DNA of 64,000 nucleotides, from NCBI RefSeq assembly GCF_003996965.1, contig NZ_QWDM01000004.1, positions 199,527-263,526 on the forward strand, in the 5' to 3' direction. Positions 43,683-53,495 of the stretch are shown in pieces. The notes beneath the pieces are model-generated. The model saw only the letters and a list, made by a program, of their open reading frames with translations. It searched no databases and was not told the origin of the DNA. Source of the stretch: Flavobacterium cupreum. Its GTDB lineage: Bacteria > Bacteroidota > Bacteroidia > Flavobacteriales > Flavobacteriaceae. The stretch's first letter is position 1; the number at the start of each line of letters is the position of its first letter. A program made the translations under genes and the position numbers.

Positions 43683-46001
43683 ATGAAAACAAACAACTTA
43701 GGTTATCCAAGAATTGGCAGTAACAGAGAATTAAAAAAAGCCAGTGAATTGTACTGGGGAGGAAAAATTTCGGTTGACGAACTGATCCGGACCGGAAAAG
43801 ACATTCGCCGCACCAACTGGCAATTACAAGCTGAAGCGGGCGTAGATTTAATTCCGTCTAACGACTTCTCCTTTTATGATCAGGTGCTTGATTTAACGTT
43901 GACCCTGGGAGCAATTCCGGAACGTTATACTGATTTCGCCAAATCAAATTCGGCTATAGATTTGTATTTCGCCATGGCGCGAGGTGCACAAAAAAACGGA
44001 CAGGATGTGGTAGCGATGGAAATGACCAAATGGTTTGACACCAACTATCATTATATTGTTCCTGAATTTACAAAGAACCAAAAGTTTACGCTGTTTTCAG
44101 AAAAAATAATTACCGAATTCAAAGAAGCCAATGCTTTGGGAATTGCCACAAAACCGGTTTTAATCGGACCTGTTTCTTATTTGCTTTTAGGAAAAGAAAA
44201 AGAGGAAGGTTTTCACCGGATTGATCTGATCGATGCCTTGCTTCCTGTTTATTTTGAAATTTTCGAAAAGTTACAAGCCGAAAATGTCGAATACATTCAG
44301 TTAGACGAACCTTTTCTGGCTTTGAATTTAACGGATAAAGAGCGTAAAACGTTCATGGAAGTGTATCATGAAATTAATATCCGTTTTCCAAAAATTAAAA
44401 TCATCCTGGCAAATTACTTTGATTGTTTCGGAGAAAATCTGGCAACGGCTTTAGCGCTGCCGGTTGATACTTTCCATTTGGATTTAGTACGCTGTCCATC
44501 GCAATTAGATGATATTTTAGAATCAGGCCAGCTGGATCCGAAGGTAAATCTTTCCCTGGGAGTTGTGGACGGAAGAAATATCTGGAAAAATGATTTCAAA
44601 AATTCTTTAAGCCTTATCCAAAAAGCAACGGATGCATTGGGTGAAAAAAGAGTATTGATCGGGCCGTCTTGTTCTTTAATCCACAGTCCGTGTGATTTGG
44701 ATCTGGAAACGAACGATGCAACCCTGACTCCCGAAATCAAACAATGGCTGGCTTTCGCCAAACAAAAAATTCAGGAAATTGTACTGTTGAAACAATTTGC
44801 TTCTAATGAAACTGACACCAAGACTTCGGCTGCATTTGAAGAAAATACAATTGCCAATGAAAATCGCAAGACTTCAAAATTAATTCATAATGACAACGTA
44901 AAAAATCGCGTTGCCGGTATTTCAGCTTCAGACGACAAACGTAAAAGCACTTTTGAGACGAGAAGAAAAAGCCAAATTGAGGCTTTAAACCTTCCTTTGT
45001 TCCCAACGACAACAATTGGTTCTTTTCCACAGACTGCAGAAGTACGAAGCTGGAGGGCGAAATTTAAAAAAGGAGAATTAACAGCGGAACAATACAACGA
45101 TTTAATCGAAAAAGAAACCGAAGCAACCATTCGTTTCCAGGAAGAAACCGGAATTGATGTCCTCGTTCATGGTGAGTTTGAACGCAATGACATGGTGGAA
45201 TACTTCGGAGAACAACTGGCCGGTTTTACTTTTACAAAAAACGGATGGGTACAAAGTTACGGCAGCCGTTGCGTAAAACCTCCGGTTATTTATGGTGATG
45301 TATCGAGACCCAACCCAATGACGGTAAAATGGTCTAAATATGCACAATCCCTGACGCCAAAATGGGTGAAAGGAATGCTTACCGGACCTGTAACCATCTT
45401 ACAATGGTCCTTTGTCCGTAACGATCAGCCGCGTTCTGAAACCTGTACGCAGATTGCTCTGGCGATTCGTGATGAGGTGGTAGATTTAGAAAAAGCCGGA
45501 ATCAAAATTATTCAGATTGACGAACCTGCCATTCGCGAAGGCCTGCCTTTACGAAAAGAAGAATGGGCTGCTTATCTGGACTGGGCGGTAAAAGCTTTCC
45601 GAATCTCTGCCAGCGGCGTAAAGGATGACACGCAGATTCACACTCATATGTGCTACAGCGAATTCAACGATATCATTCAGAATATTGCCGACATGGATGC
45701 CGACGTGATTACTATCGAATGTTCGCGTTCGCAAATGGAACTTTTAGACGCCTTTGCCGATTTTAAATATCCAAATGAGATCGGACCGGGAGTTTATGAC
45801 ATTCACTCTCCGCGTGTTCCGTCAAGTGAAGAAATGGTAAAATTGCTTGAAAAAGCGGCCGATGTTATTCCCGCAGACCAGCTTTGGGTAAACCCTGACT
45901 GTGGTTTAAAAACACGTCACTGGGATGAAACGAAAAAAGCGCTTATCGAAATGGTAGCTGCTGCTCAGGAAATGAGAGCTGCCGTAGAAAGCGCTGTTTA
46001 A
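43683..46001 (+). CDS. metE: Cobalamin-independent methionine synthase
   Basis: This 772-residue enzyme transfers a methyl group from 5-methyl-THF-polyglutamate to homocysteine. It has two homologous barrels. The N-terminal one starts with NNLGYPRIGSNRELKKA, and the C-terminal one (from about 430; FPTTTIGSFPQTAEVR) carries the zinc ligands His and Cys in IHTHMCYSEFND, Glu in ITIECSRS and Cys in VNPDCGLKTR. It is controlled from the adjacent region with Lrp-type sites. A B12-dependent MetH is also encoded in this window. Confidence 0.97.
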   Translation: MKTNNLGYPRIGSNRELKKASELYWGGKISVDELIRTGKDIRRTNWQLQAEAGVDLIPSNDFSFYDQVLDLTLTLGAIPERYTDFAKSNSAIDLYFAMARGAQKNGQDVVAMEMTKWFDTNYHYIVPEFTKNQKFTLFSEKIITEFKEANALGIATKPVLIGPVSYLLLGKEKEEGFHRIDLIDALLPVYFEIFEKLQAENVEYIQLDEPFLALNLTDKERKTFMEVYHEINIRFPKIKIILANYFDCFGENLATALALPVDTFHLDLVRCPSQLDDILESGQLDPKVNLSLGVVDGRNIWKNDFKNSLSLIQKATDALGEKRVLIGPSCSLIHSPCDLDLETNDATLTPEIKQWLAFAKQKIQEIVLLKQFASNETDTKTSAAFEENTIANENRKTSKLIHNDNVKNRVAGISASDDKRKSTFETRRKSQIEALNLPLFPTTTIGSFPQTAEVRSWRAKFKKGELTAEQYNDLIEKETEATIRFQEETGIDVLVHGEFERNDMVEYFGEQLAGFTFTKNGWVQSYGSRCVKPPVIYGDVSRPNPMTVKWSKYAQSLTPKWVKGMLTGPVTILQWSFVRNDQPRSETCTQIALAIRDEVVDLEKAGIKIIQIDEPAIREGLPLRKEEWAAYLDWAVKAFRISASGVKDDTQIHTHMCYSEFNDIIQNIADMDADVITIECSRSQMELLDAFADFKYPNEIGPGVYDIHSPRVPSSEEMVKLLEKAADVIPADQLWVNPDCGLKTRHWDETKKALIEMVAAAQEMRAAVESAV

Positions 46002-46234
46002 TCAATACCTTATTATTTATATAATTTTTGTTTTTTTAGTGTCAACAGTGGAGTCGAAAATCTTGTAGTTATGATTTGTTACGACTTCACGAGGTTGGCA
46101 TTATTTTTTTAAATTTCTCCGCACAAAAGCGTTACACTTTTAAACGTTTTGTGTTTTTACTTTGCACGCCGGAAATTAATCTTCATAATAAGTGTTAAAG
46201 TTCATCGAAAATGTCTTTTCATATAAATTTTAAG

Positions 46235-46278
46235 TACCTTTGAATGTACAAATAAACGTACTCTTATTAATACGTATT
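46235..46278 (+). promoter_or_regulatory. Promoter and operator candidates of the toxin-antitoxin pair
   Basis: TACCTTTG (46235-46242) is a -7 element. Downstream are TGTACA (46245-46250), ACGTAC (46257-46262) and the 10-bp palindrome AATACGTATT (46269-46278) touching the ATG, suitable for autoregulation by a YefM-type antitoxin. The gap from metE to 46234 contains nothing recognised. Confidence 0.6.
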
Positions 46279-46536
46279 ATGAAGGCAGTGACCATTTCAA
46301 CATTAAGAAAAAATATAAAAAATTATTTCGATGAAGTTTCAGATTCATCAGAGACTATTATTGTACCCAGAAATGATGAGGATGATGCAGTGGTCATAAT
46401 TTCGATTAAAGAATACAATTCAATGATTGAAACGCAACATTTATTATCTACTAAAGAAAACAGGAACAGGCTGGCCAAATCAATTAGACAAGTGGAAAAA
46501 GGAGAGTTGAAATCTTTCAATTTGGACGAACTGTAA
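46279..46536 (+). CDS. Antitoxin of the Phd/YefM family
   Basis: This 85-residue protein starts [28 protein letters not shown], the typical Phd/YefM DNA-binding N-domain, then [15 protein letters not shown], and ends with a charged tail that would fold on the toxin. ATG 46279 is chosen over an upstream start at 46240, which lies in the promoter. It precedes the toxin by 10 bases, so the two form an operon. Confidence 0.9.
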   Translation: MKAVTISTLRKNIKNYFDEVSDSSETIIVPRNDEDDAVVIISIKEYNSMIETQHLLSTKENRNRLAKSIRQVEKGELKSFNLDEL

Positions 46537-46546
46537 CCTTCATACA

Positions 46547-46822
46547 ATGGATTTTAGTTTTACAACAGAAGGCTGGGAAGATTTTGAATACTGGATGGAT
46601 ACTGATCCGGATATAGCAGTTAGAATTCGGGCATTGCTTAAATCGATCAGGCAAGATCCATTTAAAGGAATTGGGAAACCTGAACCATTACGATATGATT
46701 TAAAGGGCTATTGGTCAAGAAGGATTACTGGTGAAGACAGACTGGTCTATAAAGTGTCCGGTACAAAAGGAGCCGATCAAAAATGCATCATTATTCAATG
46801 CAGATTTCATTATGATGATTAA
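46547..46822 (+). CDS. yoeB: YoeB-type ribosome-dependent mRNA endonuclease toxin
   Basis: This 91-residue RelE-fold toxin cleaves mRNA in the ribosomal A site. Glu46 and Arg65 fall at the same numbers as in E. coli YoeB, and the catalytic His and Tyr are His88 and Tyr89, shifted by five owing to an insertion at about 72-77 (GTKGADQK). It therefore looks active. It is paired with the YefM-type antitoxin; no other mobile or defence genes adjoin. Confidence 0.93.
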   Translation: MDFSFTTEGWEDFEYWMDTDPDIAVRIRALLKSIRQDPFKGIGKPEPLRYDLKGYWSRRITGEDRLVYKVSGTKGADQKCIIIQCRFHYDD

Positions 46823-46892
46823 TAAACAGCAAAGGAGGAAAGAGCATAAAATAATCAAACAGCAACTTATTTTCAAAACACCTTAACCGAAA

Positions 46893-46925
46893 ACAAAAAA
46901 AGCACCCCAATGGAGTGCTTTTATT
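46893..46925 (-). terminator. Terminator after the beta-barrel protein gene
   Basis: On the minus strand AAAAGCACTCC and GGGGTGCTTTT form a hairpin around an ATT loop, followed by TTTG. Confidence 0.85.
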
Positions 46926-46947
46926 CTGAATAACAATTGATTTAAGA

Positions 46948-47529
46948 TTAGAAGTTTTTAGAAACCCCAATGTTAAATGTTTGTCCAAAGTTGAAGTAAA
47001 AACTGCTAACATCAGGACCGTTATTATCGTAGCTTAATGTTTCGTATCCTAAACCACCAATACTGAAGTTTAAACCAAAACCTTTTTTCATGTTAATGAA
47101 AAGAGCCGGAGTTACACCAACATACATACCATCTGCTTTCGATTTTGCGAAATCATTTCCAGGTCCGTAAACTTTAGTTTTAATGTTTTGGAAACCCGCA
47201 CCCATATCTGCAAAAATAGAGAAGGTCTGGCTTAATGGCACTGAGTAACGAACAAATGCACCTGCTTTGAAACCATTATCTTTAATTTCTCTTGCACCGT
47301 TGTCATCATTAGAAGAAGAAACTGTGAATTCACCCCCAACAGTCCAGTTATCATGGAATTGGTAACCTACTTTTGGAGAAAAACTAAAAGTACTTGTTTT
47401 ATCTTCGTTAAATTGGTACTCTGCTTTCTCAGAAGTGTATCCGATATTACCACCTACTAAGATTGTTCCTTTCTGAGCATTTGCAAAACTGCAGATAGCC
47501 AATGCAGCCATCACTAAAATTTTTTTCAT
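46948..47529 (-). CDS. Outer-membrane beta-barrel protein (OmpW/porin-like)
   Basis: This 193-residue protein has a signal peptide (MAALAICSFANAQ) and eight or so amphipathic strands, for example GTILVGGNIGYTSE, TFSFSPKVGYQFHDNWTVGGEF and SFYFNFGQTFNIGVSKNF with C-terminal Phe. This is the small barrel group labelled porin family or OmpW/Opa-like in Bacteroidota. It is a single gene with its own terminator; the ligand is unknown. Confidence 0.85.
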   Translation of the reverse strand: MKKILVMAALAICSFANAQKGTILVGGNIGYTSEKAEYQFNEDKTSTFSFSPKVGYQFHDNWTVGGEFTVSSSNDDNGAREIKDNGFKAGAFVRYSVPLSQTFSIFADMGAGFQNIKTKVYGPGNDFAKSKADGMYVGVTPALFINMKKGFGLNFSIGGLGYETLSYDNNGPDVSSFYFNFGQTFNIGVSKNF

Positions 47530-47649
47530 TTTGTTTTATTTTAATTTTAGCAATGCTTTAACAATAACAATGCCGTGCTACGGGAGAATTTATATTTTAT
47601 TTAAGAGTTCTTTGAAAGACAATTTCTAGCAAACAAAGCTATTTCTGTT

Positions 47650-47657
47650 TACTTTTG
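47650..47657 (+). promoter_or_regulatory. Promoter -7 element for gldA
   Basis: TACTTTTG matches TAnnTTTG, 16 bases before the ATG. Confidence 0.68.
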
Positions 47658-47673
47658 CAGTAAATAAAAAGTT

Positions 47674-48570
47674 ATGTCGATAGAAGTAAACAGTATATCA
47701 AAAAGTTACGGAGCACAAAAAGCCCTTAATGAAATTTCATTTAAAATTGAGAAAGGTGAAATCGTCGGATTTCTGGGTCCGAATGGTGCCGGAAAATCAA
47801 CTTTGATGAAAATTTTGACTACTTATTTGCTTGCTGATAGCGGCTCAGCCCTTGTAAATGGTCATGATGTCATGACAGACACTAAAGCGGTACAACTTTC
47901 TATAGGGTATTTACCAGAGCATAATCCGCTATATCTGGATTTGTATGTTCGTGAATATTTGGCATTTAATGCCGATGTTTACCATGTTGAAAAATCAAGA
48001 ATTGAAGAAGTAATTCAACTGACAGGACTGTCAGCTGAAAGTCATAAAAAGATCGGACAACTGTCTAAAGGATACCGTCAGCGTGTTGGACTGGCCAATG
48101 CCCTGCTGCACAATCCAGACGTTTTGATTCTGGACGAACCGACTACCGGTCTGGATCCGAATCAGTTAATGGAAATTCGAAATGTAATTAAAAATGTGGG
48201 GAAAGATAAGACCGTTTTCCTGTCAACTCACATCATGCAGGAAGTAGAAGCCATCTGCGACCGTGTCATAATTATTGACAAAGGACAAATTGTGGCCGAT
48301 AAAAAATTAGATAAGTTAATTTCTGAAAACAAAGAACAAGTTATTGAAGTAGAATTCGATTACCAGATCGAAGAACAATTGCTTGCCCGACTGGAAAACA
48401 TCAGTTCTTATAAAAATATTCATGACATGACCTGGGAACTTACTTTTGTTACTGAAAAAGACATGCGACCGATGATTTTTGATTTTGCGAACGCCAACGG
48501 ATTAAAGACACTACAACTGAATCAGAAAAATAAAAACCTGGAAGCGGTGTTCAGGGAGATTACTAAATAA
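47674..48570 (+). CDS. gldA: Gliding motility ABC transporter ATP-binding protein GldA
   Basis: This 298-residue ABC ATPase has Walker A GPNGAGKST (35-43), signature LSKGYRQRVGLANAL, Walker B DVLILDEPTTGLD and the switch His in STHIMQ. The length and C-terminal domain (EEQLLARLENISS; NLEAVFREIT) match GldA, which works with the membrane proteins GldF and GldG. These are not in the window, as in F. johnsoniae, where gldA is unlinked to gldFG. It has its own promoter and a shared terminator downstream. Confidence 0.9.
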   Translation: MSIEVNSISKSYGAQKALNEISFKIEKGEIVGFLGPNGAGKSTLMKILTTYLLADSGSALVNGHDVMTDTKAVQLSIGYLPEHNPLYLDLYVREYLAFNADVYHVEKSRIEEVIQLTGLSAESHKKIGQLSKGYRQRVGLANALLHNPDVLILDEPTTGLDPNQLMEIRNVIKNVGKDKTVFLSTHIMQEVEAICDRVIIIDKGQIVADKKLDKLISENKEQVIEVEFDYQIEEQLLARLENISSYKNIHDMTWELTFVTEKDMRPMIFDFANANGLKTLQLNQKNKNLEAVFREITK

Positions 48571-48602
48571 GTTTACAAGTCTCAGTCCCGTTTTACAAAT
48601 AA

Positions 48603-48642
48603 AAAAGAAGCCCGTTTAAAATTTTTAAACGGGCTTCTTTTA
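48603..48642. terminator. Bidirectional terminator between gldA and the DoxX-like gene
   Basis: AAAAGAAGCCCGTTTAAA (48603-48620) and TTTAAACGGGCTTCTTTT (48624-48641) are perfect 18-bp arms. The right edge overlaps the stop codon of the convergent gene (48640-48642). Confidence 0.92.
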
Positions 48643-49404
48643 TTTAATCAAACTTTTAAGATATATCGTGTACAATAACGACAAGACCATTACTGAAAAT
48701 CTGATTATATTTTTAACAACAACACTCTTGAGATTTACTGAAGGTAATTCAGAATTTGTTTTAAGAAAAAAAATAATTATTTTTTTATAGTCCAGCAGAA
48801 TTAAATACAAAACACCAATTGTTAATAATAGCGATTCTAACAACGCTCCGGCATTCATTTGATAAAAAACATTAATTAAAGTCAAATTAAAAAGCACTGA
48901 AAATAAAATGACAGCTCCTGGTAACACTGTTCTTTTGAATAGCAGCAAACAACCGCCAAGGATCTGAATACTGGCTATTAGGATTCCATACGCGTGTGAA
49001 TATCCAAAATAAAACCAGGTCAGCCATTCTCCACTTTGCTGATTCATTGGCCTATTCGAAATTTCTGCAGGGACGATAAACTGAAGTCCGTAAAACTTTT
49101 TCCAGCCAAAGGCGATAATACTAAAAGCAATGCAATACCGAATTGCAGCGTACATAAATCCGTAAATTTTTATGGAGCTGTATGTTTTCTTTCGCTCTGA
49201 AAAATGCCATAAAAGCGGAAGAAGCAAAGCGCTTACTAAGGAAATACCAATCATTGAAAAAACTAAGACCGGTGGCAGCCATGGAATATTTCCTCCGTTA
49301 CCAAGTAATAATAACAAAGCGGAAAACTCCAGGGCTAAAATTAAAGACGTAATGATTTTTTTTCCAAATGAATTTGAAATCTCTAAAAGTGATTGTTCTG
49401 ACAT
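48640..49404 (-). CDS. DoxX-like polytopic membrane protein
   Basis: This 254-residue protein has six to seven hydrophobic segments. The middle part (YCIAFSIIAFGWKKFYGLQF, then TWFYFGYSHAYGILIASIQILGGCLLLF) follows the DoxX-like four-helix pattern. ATG 49404 is chosen; an upstream TTG at 49434 adds no recognisable sequence. It is a single gene, 81 bases from the AraC-type membrane regulator on the same strand. The function is unknown. Confidence 0.68.
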   Translation of the reverse strand: MSEQSLLEISNSFGKKIITSLILALEFSALLLLLGNGGNIPWLPPVLVFSMIGISLVSALLLPLLWHFSERKKTYSSIKIYGFMYAAIRYCIAFSIIAFGWKKFYGLQFIVPAEISNRPMNQQSGEWLTWFYFGYSHAYGILIASIQILGGCLLLFKRTVLPGAVILFSVLFNLTLINVFYQMNAGALLESLLLTIGVLYLILLDYKKIIIFFLKTNSELPSVNLKSVVVKNIIRFSVMVLSLLYTIYLKSLIK

Positions 49405-49485
49405 TGTGTTTCTGTTTAAGTTAATATGGAGCAAATTTGAATATTAATTAAACAGCAAGCGTTCCGGTGTATGCAGACGAACGTA

Positions 49486-50613
49486 TTAAAGTTCTTTTCC
49501 TGCTGCTCCGGAATGGAGCTTCACAAATTCAGTTGGAGAAAATCCGGTGTTTTTTTTAAATGTGGTATTAAAGGTAGTTTTCGAGTTAAACCCCGATTCG
49601 TAAGCAATGCCTAAAATATTTAACTGATTGTATTTTTCAGAAAGCAGCAGACTTTTAGCTTTCTCAATCCGGTATTTATTTATAAAATTATAAAAATTGT
49701 CGCCATACAATTCGTTAATAACAAAAGAGGTTTCATTACAACTGGCATTCAAATTTCCTGCAAGTTTTGGCAGACTTAAATCATTGTCTAAATATAATTT
49801 TTCTTCCTCTATAAGTAGTTGCAGCTTTTGGTTCAGTTCATTCAATCTCTCTTCGGAAACTCTTTTGGAAGGCTCTTTTTTATCTGTTTTGATACCAGAC
49901 AAGTCATTTAATTCACTTTTACTAAAATCGAAGACTTCCTTTTGCTGCAATGAAAAATAAGCCAGGAAAAAAACGCTAAAAAGATCAATGAAAGGTGTAA
50001 ACTGAATTAGGTCATCTAAATTGAAAAACACAAGATTAAACCAGGCTATCAGGATAAACAATAAAACCAATAAAAAAGACTTTAGCCAAGATAGATTAAT
50101 CCCTTCTGTTGAAGATGTGAATCTATGTATATTTTTTAAATGATGCTGCAGTCTTGTGAACGACAAACACCAATAAATTATGGTCTGAAGCGGCAATGCA
50201 ATTTTCAGAATAAAAAATACCACTTTTGCTGTCTCATCACTAAATTCAAAATTTTTACCCGTTATAAAAAAAGGAAATCTAAAAACGCAAAAGATCAGAA
50301 ACGGTAAAAAATGCCATACATATTTCTTTTTTATTTTTTTTTCGAATGATGTAAAACACAGAATACTGATGTACAGAAACGGAGCAGTAAGGAATCGTAC
50401 CAGGCCTATCATTTCAAAAAGCGCGGGATATTTTAAATGAATTTTTTGATAAAATAATGGCACTTCAATCATCGCCAATCCAAGGGTTATGACAAATAAG
50501 CCAAGATATCTGTTTGCGGTTACATTTACTTTTCCGGAATGAGCAATTAGCAAAAAGCCCAGCAAAAATGCAGCTCCTGAAGTGATACCCATTATAATTG
50601 GAAAATTCATCAT
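49486..50613 (-). CDS. AraC-type regulator with N-terminal seven-helix membrane domain
   Basis: This 375-residue protein combines about seven transmembrane helices in the first ~220 residues with a C-terminal AraC HTH pair (about 265-365; LSLPKLAGNLNASCNETSFVINEL, NILGIAYESGFNSKTTFNTTFKK). This layout is common in Bacteroidota and implies signal sensing in the membrane and DNA binding from a membrane-anchored protein. The downstream DoxX-like gene is a candidate target. Confidence 0.87.
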   Translation of the reverse strand: MMNFPIIMGITSGAAFLLGFLLIAHSGKVNVTANRYLGLFVITLGLAMIEVPLFYQKIHLKYPALFEMIGLVRFLTAPFLYISILCFTSFEKKIKKKYVWHFLPFLIFCVFRFPFFITGKNFEFSDETAKVVFFILKIALPLQTIIYWCLSFTRLQHHLKNIHRFTSSTEGINLSWLKSFLLVLLFILIAWFNLVFFNLDDLIQFTPFIDLFSVFFLAYFSLQQKEVFDFSKSELNDLSGIKTDKKEPSKRVSEERLNELNQKLQLLIEEEKLYLDNDLSLPKLAGNLNASCNETSFVINELYGDNFYNFINKYRIEKAKSLLLSEKYNQLNILGIAYESGFNSKTTFNTTFKKNTGFSPTEFVKLHSGAAGKEL

Positions 50614-50672
50614 ATAAAAATCATCATATTGTATTATTGCAAAAAACTACTCAGGTACCTCACCTTTATGCG

Positions 50673-52079
50673 TTAATTAATAGTCAAAATAACTTGTTTC
50701 ATTTCTTCAATTATAATTTTAATATCTTTCTCTGAAGTTCTCCAATTGACAAAAGAAGCTCTTATCCCTTTTCTGTTCTGATAAACTGTTGGCGTCATAA
50801 ATACTTTTCCGGTATCATTTAGCAGCGTTAGAAACGTAGCAACTTTCTCCTGATTGTGATCACCTTTCAGAGTAAAGCAAACGTTGTTAAGGCGAATTGG
50901 TGCCAGAAGCTCAAAGTGATCTGCTTCAATAAGCGCATTTCCAAAATGCAATGCCATGTGAACACTGTTTTCTACAATATCACAAAAACCTTCTTTCCCA
51001 TAAGCCAGTAAAGAAAACCAGACCGGCAAAGCTCTAAGGCGTCTTGAATTTTCCGGCAATACGTTTAAATAATTGAAATTCTCCAGCGGATTCCCTAAAT
51101 AAGGTGCATTTGAGTTCTGGAACGTTTCGATTTGCAAATTCACATGATCCTTTTTTACCAGATAAAAAGCACTTTCATATGGTACGTTCAGCCATTTATG
51201 ACAATCAATTGTGATACTGTCTGCATTTTCCCAGCCTTCTGTCAAATGTTTAAATTTATCAGAAACAGCCGCAAATCCTCCAAAAGCAGCATCAATATGC
51301 CACCAGAAATTATACTTTTCCTTTAGCGTTGAAATCGCTTTAAAATCATCGAAATCGGCTGTATTTACTGTTCCTGCACTTGAAATTAAAATAAACGGCT
51401 TTCCATTTAAGGCTTTTATTTTTTCTTCTAAATCAACCATGTCAATAGCCTCCCGATTTCCTTCGATGGTCTTAATGATGCTGTAATTCTGGCTTCCGAT
51501 TCCTAACATCGCTAATGATTTTATCGAGGAAGAGTGCGGCGTTGCCGTAAAAATATTCAGGGTTTCGGAAATTCCGTTCTTAGCAAAATCTTTTCCAGAC
51601 TGAGCTCCGAACCATTGTCTTGCGATTCCCAGACAGGTGAAATTAGACATCGTGGCTCCTGTTACAAATCCGCCTAAAAATGTTTTGGGCAGATCAAACA
51701 ATTGCAACAATAGATGAATCGTTTCAAATTCAATCAGTGCTGAAACTCCGCCTTGTGCTTTTATCGCCTGCGTATTCTGGTCATAAACAGCAGCGAGCCA
51801 ATCCCCTACAATTGATGCCGGTGTTGATCCGCCGGTTACAAATCCCAGGTATCTTGGCCCTGAAGAAGCAACCATTAAGGGTGCCATTCGCTCATTAAAT
51901 TCTCTTAAGGCTTCTATTGAACCAAGGCCCAACTCGTTTAAATCGCGTGTTGGATCAACTGTATTTTTATTTGATGTCGGAATGTTTTCCAAATTATTCA
52001 AAAAACCAATTCCCTGCTCTTTTGTTTTTTCTAATATATTTTCGAAGTCGTTTAGATCCTGTTGAAGTATGGCATTCAT
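50673..52079 (-). CDS. PLP-dependent group II amino-acid decarboxylase
   Basis: This 468-residue fold-type I enzyme has the PLP lysine in TIDCHKWLNVPYES, the phosphate-binding TGATMSN and the cofactor Asp in WHIDAAFGG. It belongs to the aromatic-L-amino-acid/glutamate/diaminobutyrate decarboxylase group; the substrate cannot be assigned. It lies 91 bases upstream of a dicarboxylate/amino acid symporter on the same strand, so it may act on an imported amino acid. Confidence 0.88.
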   Translation of the reverse strand: MNAILQQDLNDFENILEKTKEQGIGFLNNLENIPTSNKNTVDPTRDLNELGLGSIEALREFNERMAPLMVASSGPRYLGFVTGGSTPASIVGDWLAAVYDQNTQAIKAQGGVSALIEFETIHLLLQLFDLPKTFLGGFVTGATMSNFTCLGIARQWFGAQSGKDFAKNGISETLNIFTATPHSSSIKSLAMLGIGSQNYSIIKTIEGNREAIDMVDLEEKIKALNGKPFILISSAGTVNTADFDDFKAISTLKEKYNFWWHIDAAFGGFAAVSDKFKHLTEGWENADSITIDCHKWLNVPYESAFYLVKKDHVNLQIETFQNSNAPYLGNPLENFNYLNVLPENSRRLRALPVWFSLLAYGKEGFCDIVENSVHMALHFGNALIEADHFELLAPIRLNNVCFTLKGDHNQEKVATFLTLLNDTGKVFMTPTVYQNRKGIRASFVNWRTSEKDIKIIIEEMKQVILTIN

Positions 52080-52170
52080 TTTTATTTTGTTAGCTGGATT
52101 TTTATTTTGTTTTATGCAGATTTGCCGACAAAGCGGATTTTTTATTTAACTGGATAAGAATATTTTTTTG

Positions 52171-53394
52171 CTACCATTTCGTTTTTTCAGAAAACCGCGC
52201 CACCATCATAGAAGAAATTACATCGCCATTGGCATTTAATAAAGTCGCAATCGGATCTACTAAAGTCCCTAAAATCATGGCAACCGGCAAAGCTTGTTCC
52301 ATTGGCAAACCGTACACCGTTATGGCTAGAATTTCCCCTATATAGCCTCCATTTGGTATTCCACCTTCTACAATCGATACGATTACGGTAATTCCTAATG
52401 CTAACAGTATCGTTAATGGATCTGTAAAGTCTTTTCCGAACATGGCAAAAAGCACTGTTATTTTTAATATCGATGACATGCTCGAACCGTCTTTATGCAA
52501 TGGCCCTCCAAGCGGAATAACCAGGTTTCTTACGTGTTTTGGAATCCCCATTTTTTCAGCCGCATCCAGATTTGCCGGAATAGTGGCGATGCTACTGCAA
52601 GTTCCTACCGCCGTTAACGAAGGCGTAATGTTGTTGCTCCAGAATTTTACAAAAGCTCGCTTTCCCCCTGCTATAAAAGCATATATACTAAAAAACACAA
52701 AGAAGTAAAAAACACAAGCTCCGTAATAAACGCCTAATGGTTTGGCATAAGCTCCAAATAATTGTGGACCGAAAACCCCAACCTGATAAGCGAAATAAGC
52801 TCCTAATCCTACTGGCGCTAATTTCATAATAATGCCCAAAAGTTGTTTCATAACTTCATTTCCTGAATCTAAGAAACTCCTAAAAGCACTTCCTTTTTCC
52901 CCGGATTGCAAACTTGCAAAACCTACTAAAAAAGAGAAAATAATAAGTGCCAGCATACTTTTTCTGGACAATAATTCGAAGAAATCATTTGCCGTAACCA
53001 ATTTTGCGATCTGATCTCCAATACTTCCGGATTCAATGCTTTCAAGCGGAATTTTAGAAATAACAATACTTTGGTGAATTGGAAAAATATATACAGCAGC
53101 AATCATTACTAAAGCTGATATCAGCACGGTTCCTAAAAAAACAGCCAGCATGATGATAAAAAGTTTTCCCAGCTTTTCAGTTTGCTCCAAATTGGCAACA
53201 GAAGATGTAATAGTGAAAAAAATAAGCGGAATAATAGCCGTAAAAAGTAAGTTCAGAAATATATCTCCAATTGGTTTTATCACCTCAACATCTTTTCCAA
53301 AAATCAATCCGAGAATACTTCCGACAATGATTCCTCCAAGTAGTAAAAGAATACTACTGTAATTTTTGAGAAAATTGATTTTTTTAACTTCCAT
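52171..53394 (-). CDS. Dicarboxylate/amino acid:cation symporter (DAACS)
   Basis: This 407-residue protein of the GltP/DctA family has eight transmembrane helices and two re-entrant hairpins. The substrate region includes the serine-rich hairpin TCSSIATIPANLDAA and the later GGPLHKDGSSM segment; the second hairpin contains GGIPNGGYIG. ATG 53394 is chosen; the frame upstream to 53445 is hydrophobic but would add an atypical extra segment. It is coupled to Na+ or H+ import of glutamate, aspartate or C4-dicarboxylates. It is upstream of the PLP decarboxylase gene on the same strand. Confidence 0.9.
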   Translation of the reverse strand: MEVKKINFLKNYSSILLLLGGIIVGSILGLIFGKDVEVIKPIGDIFLNLLFTAIIPLIFFTITSSVANLEQTEKLGKLFIIMLAVFLGTVLISALVMIAAVYIFPIHQSIVISKIPLESIESGSIGDQIAKLVTANDFFELLSRKSMLALIIFSFLVGFASLQSGEKGSAFRSFLDSGNEVMKQLLGIIMKLAPVGLGAYFAYQVGVFGPQLFGAYAKPLGVYYGACVFYFFVFFSIYAFIAGGKRAFVKFWSNNITPSLTAVGTCSSIATIPANLDAAEKMGIPKHVRNLVIPLGGPLHKDGSSMSSILKITVLFAMFGKDFTDPLTILLALGITVIVSIVEGGIPNGGYIGEILAITVYGLPMEQALPVAMILGTLVDPIATLLNANGDVISSMMVARFSEKTKW

Positions 53395-53495
53395 AATTAA
53401 ATAGATTAGATAGGATTTACAAATGAACTTGAATAAAAAAATCAATTAAATTAGTCAAAAAAAAGAGTACTAAAATTTTTGCTGCTTATTTTTTG

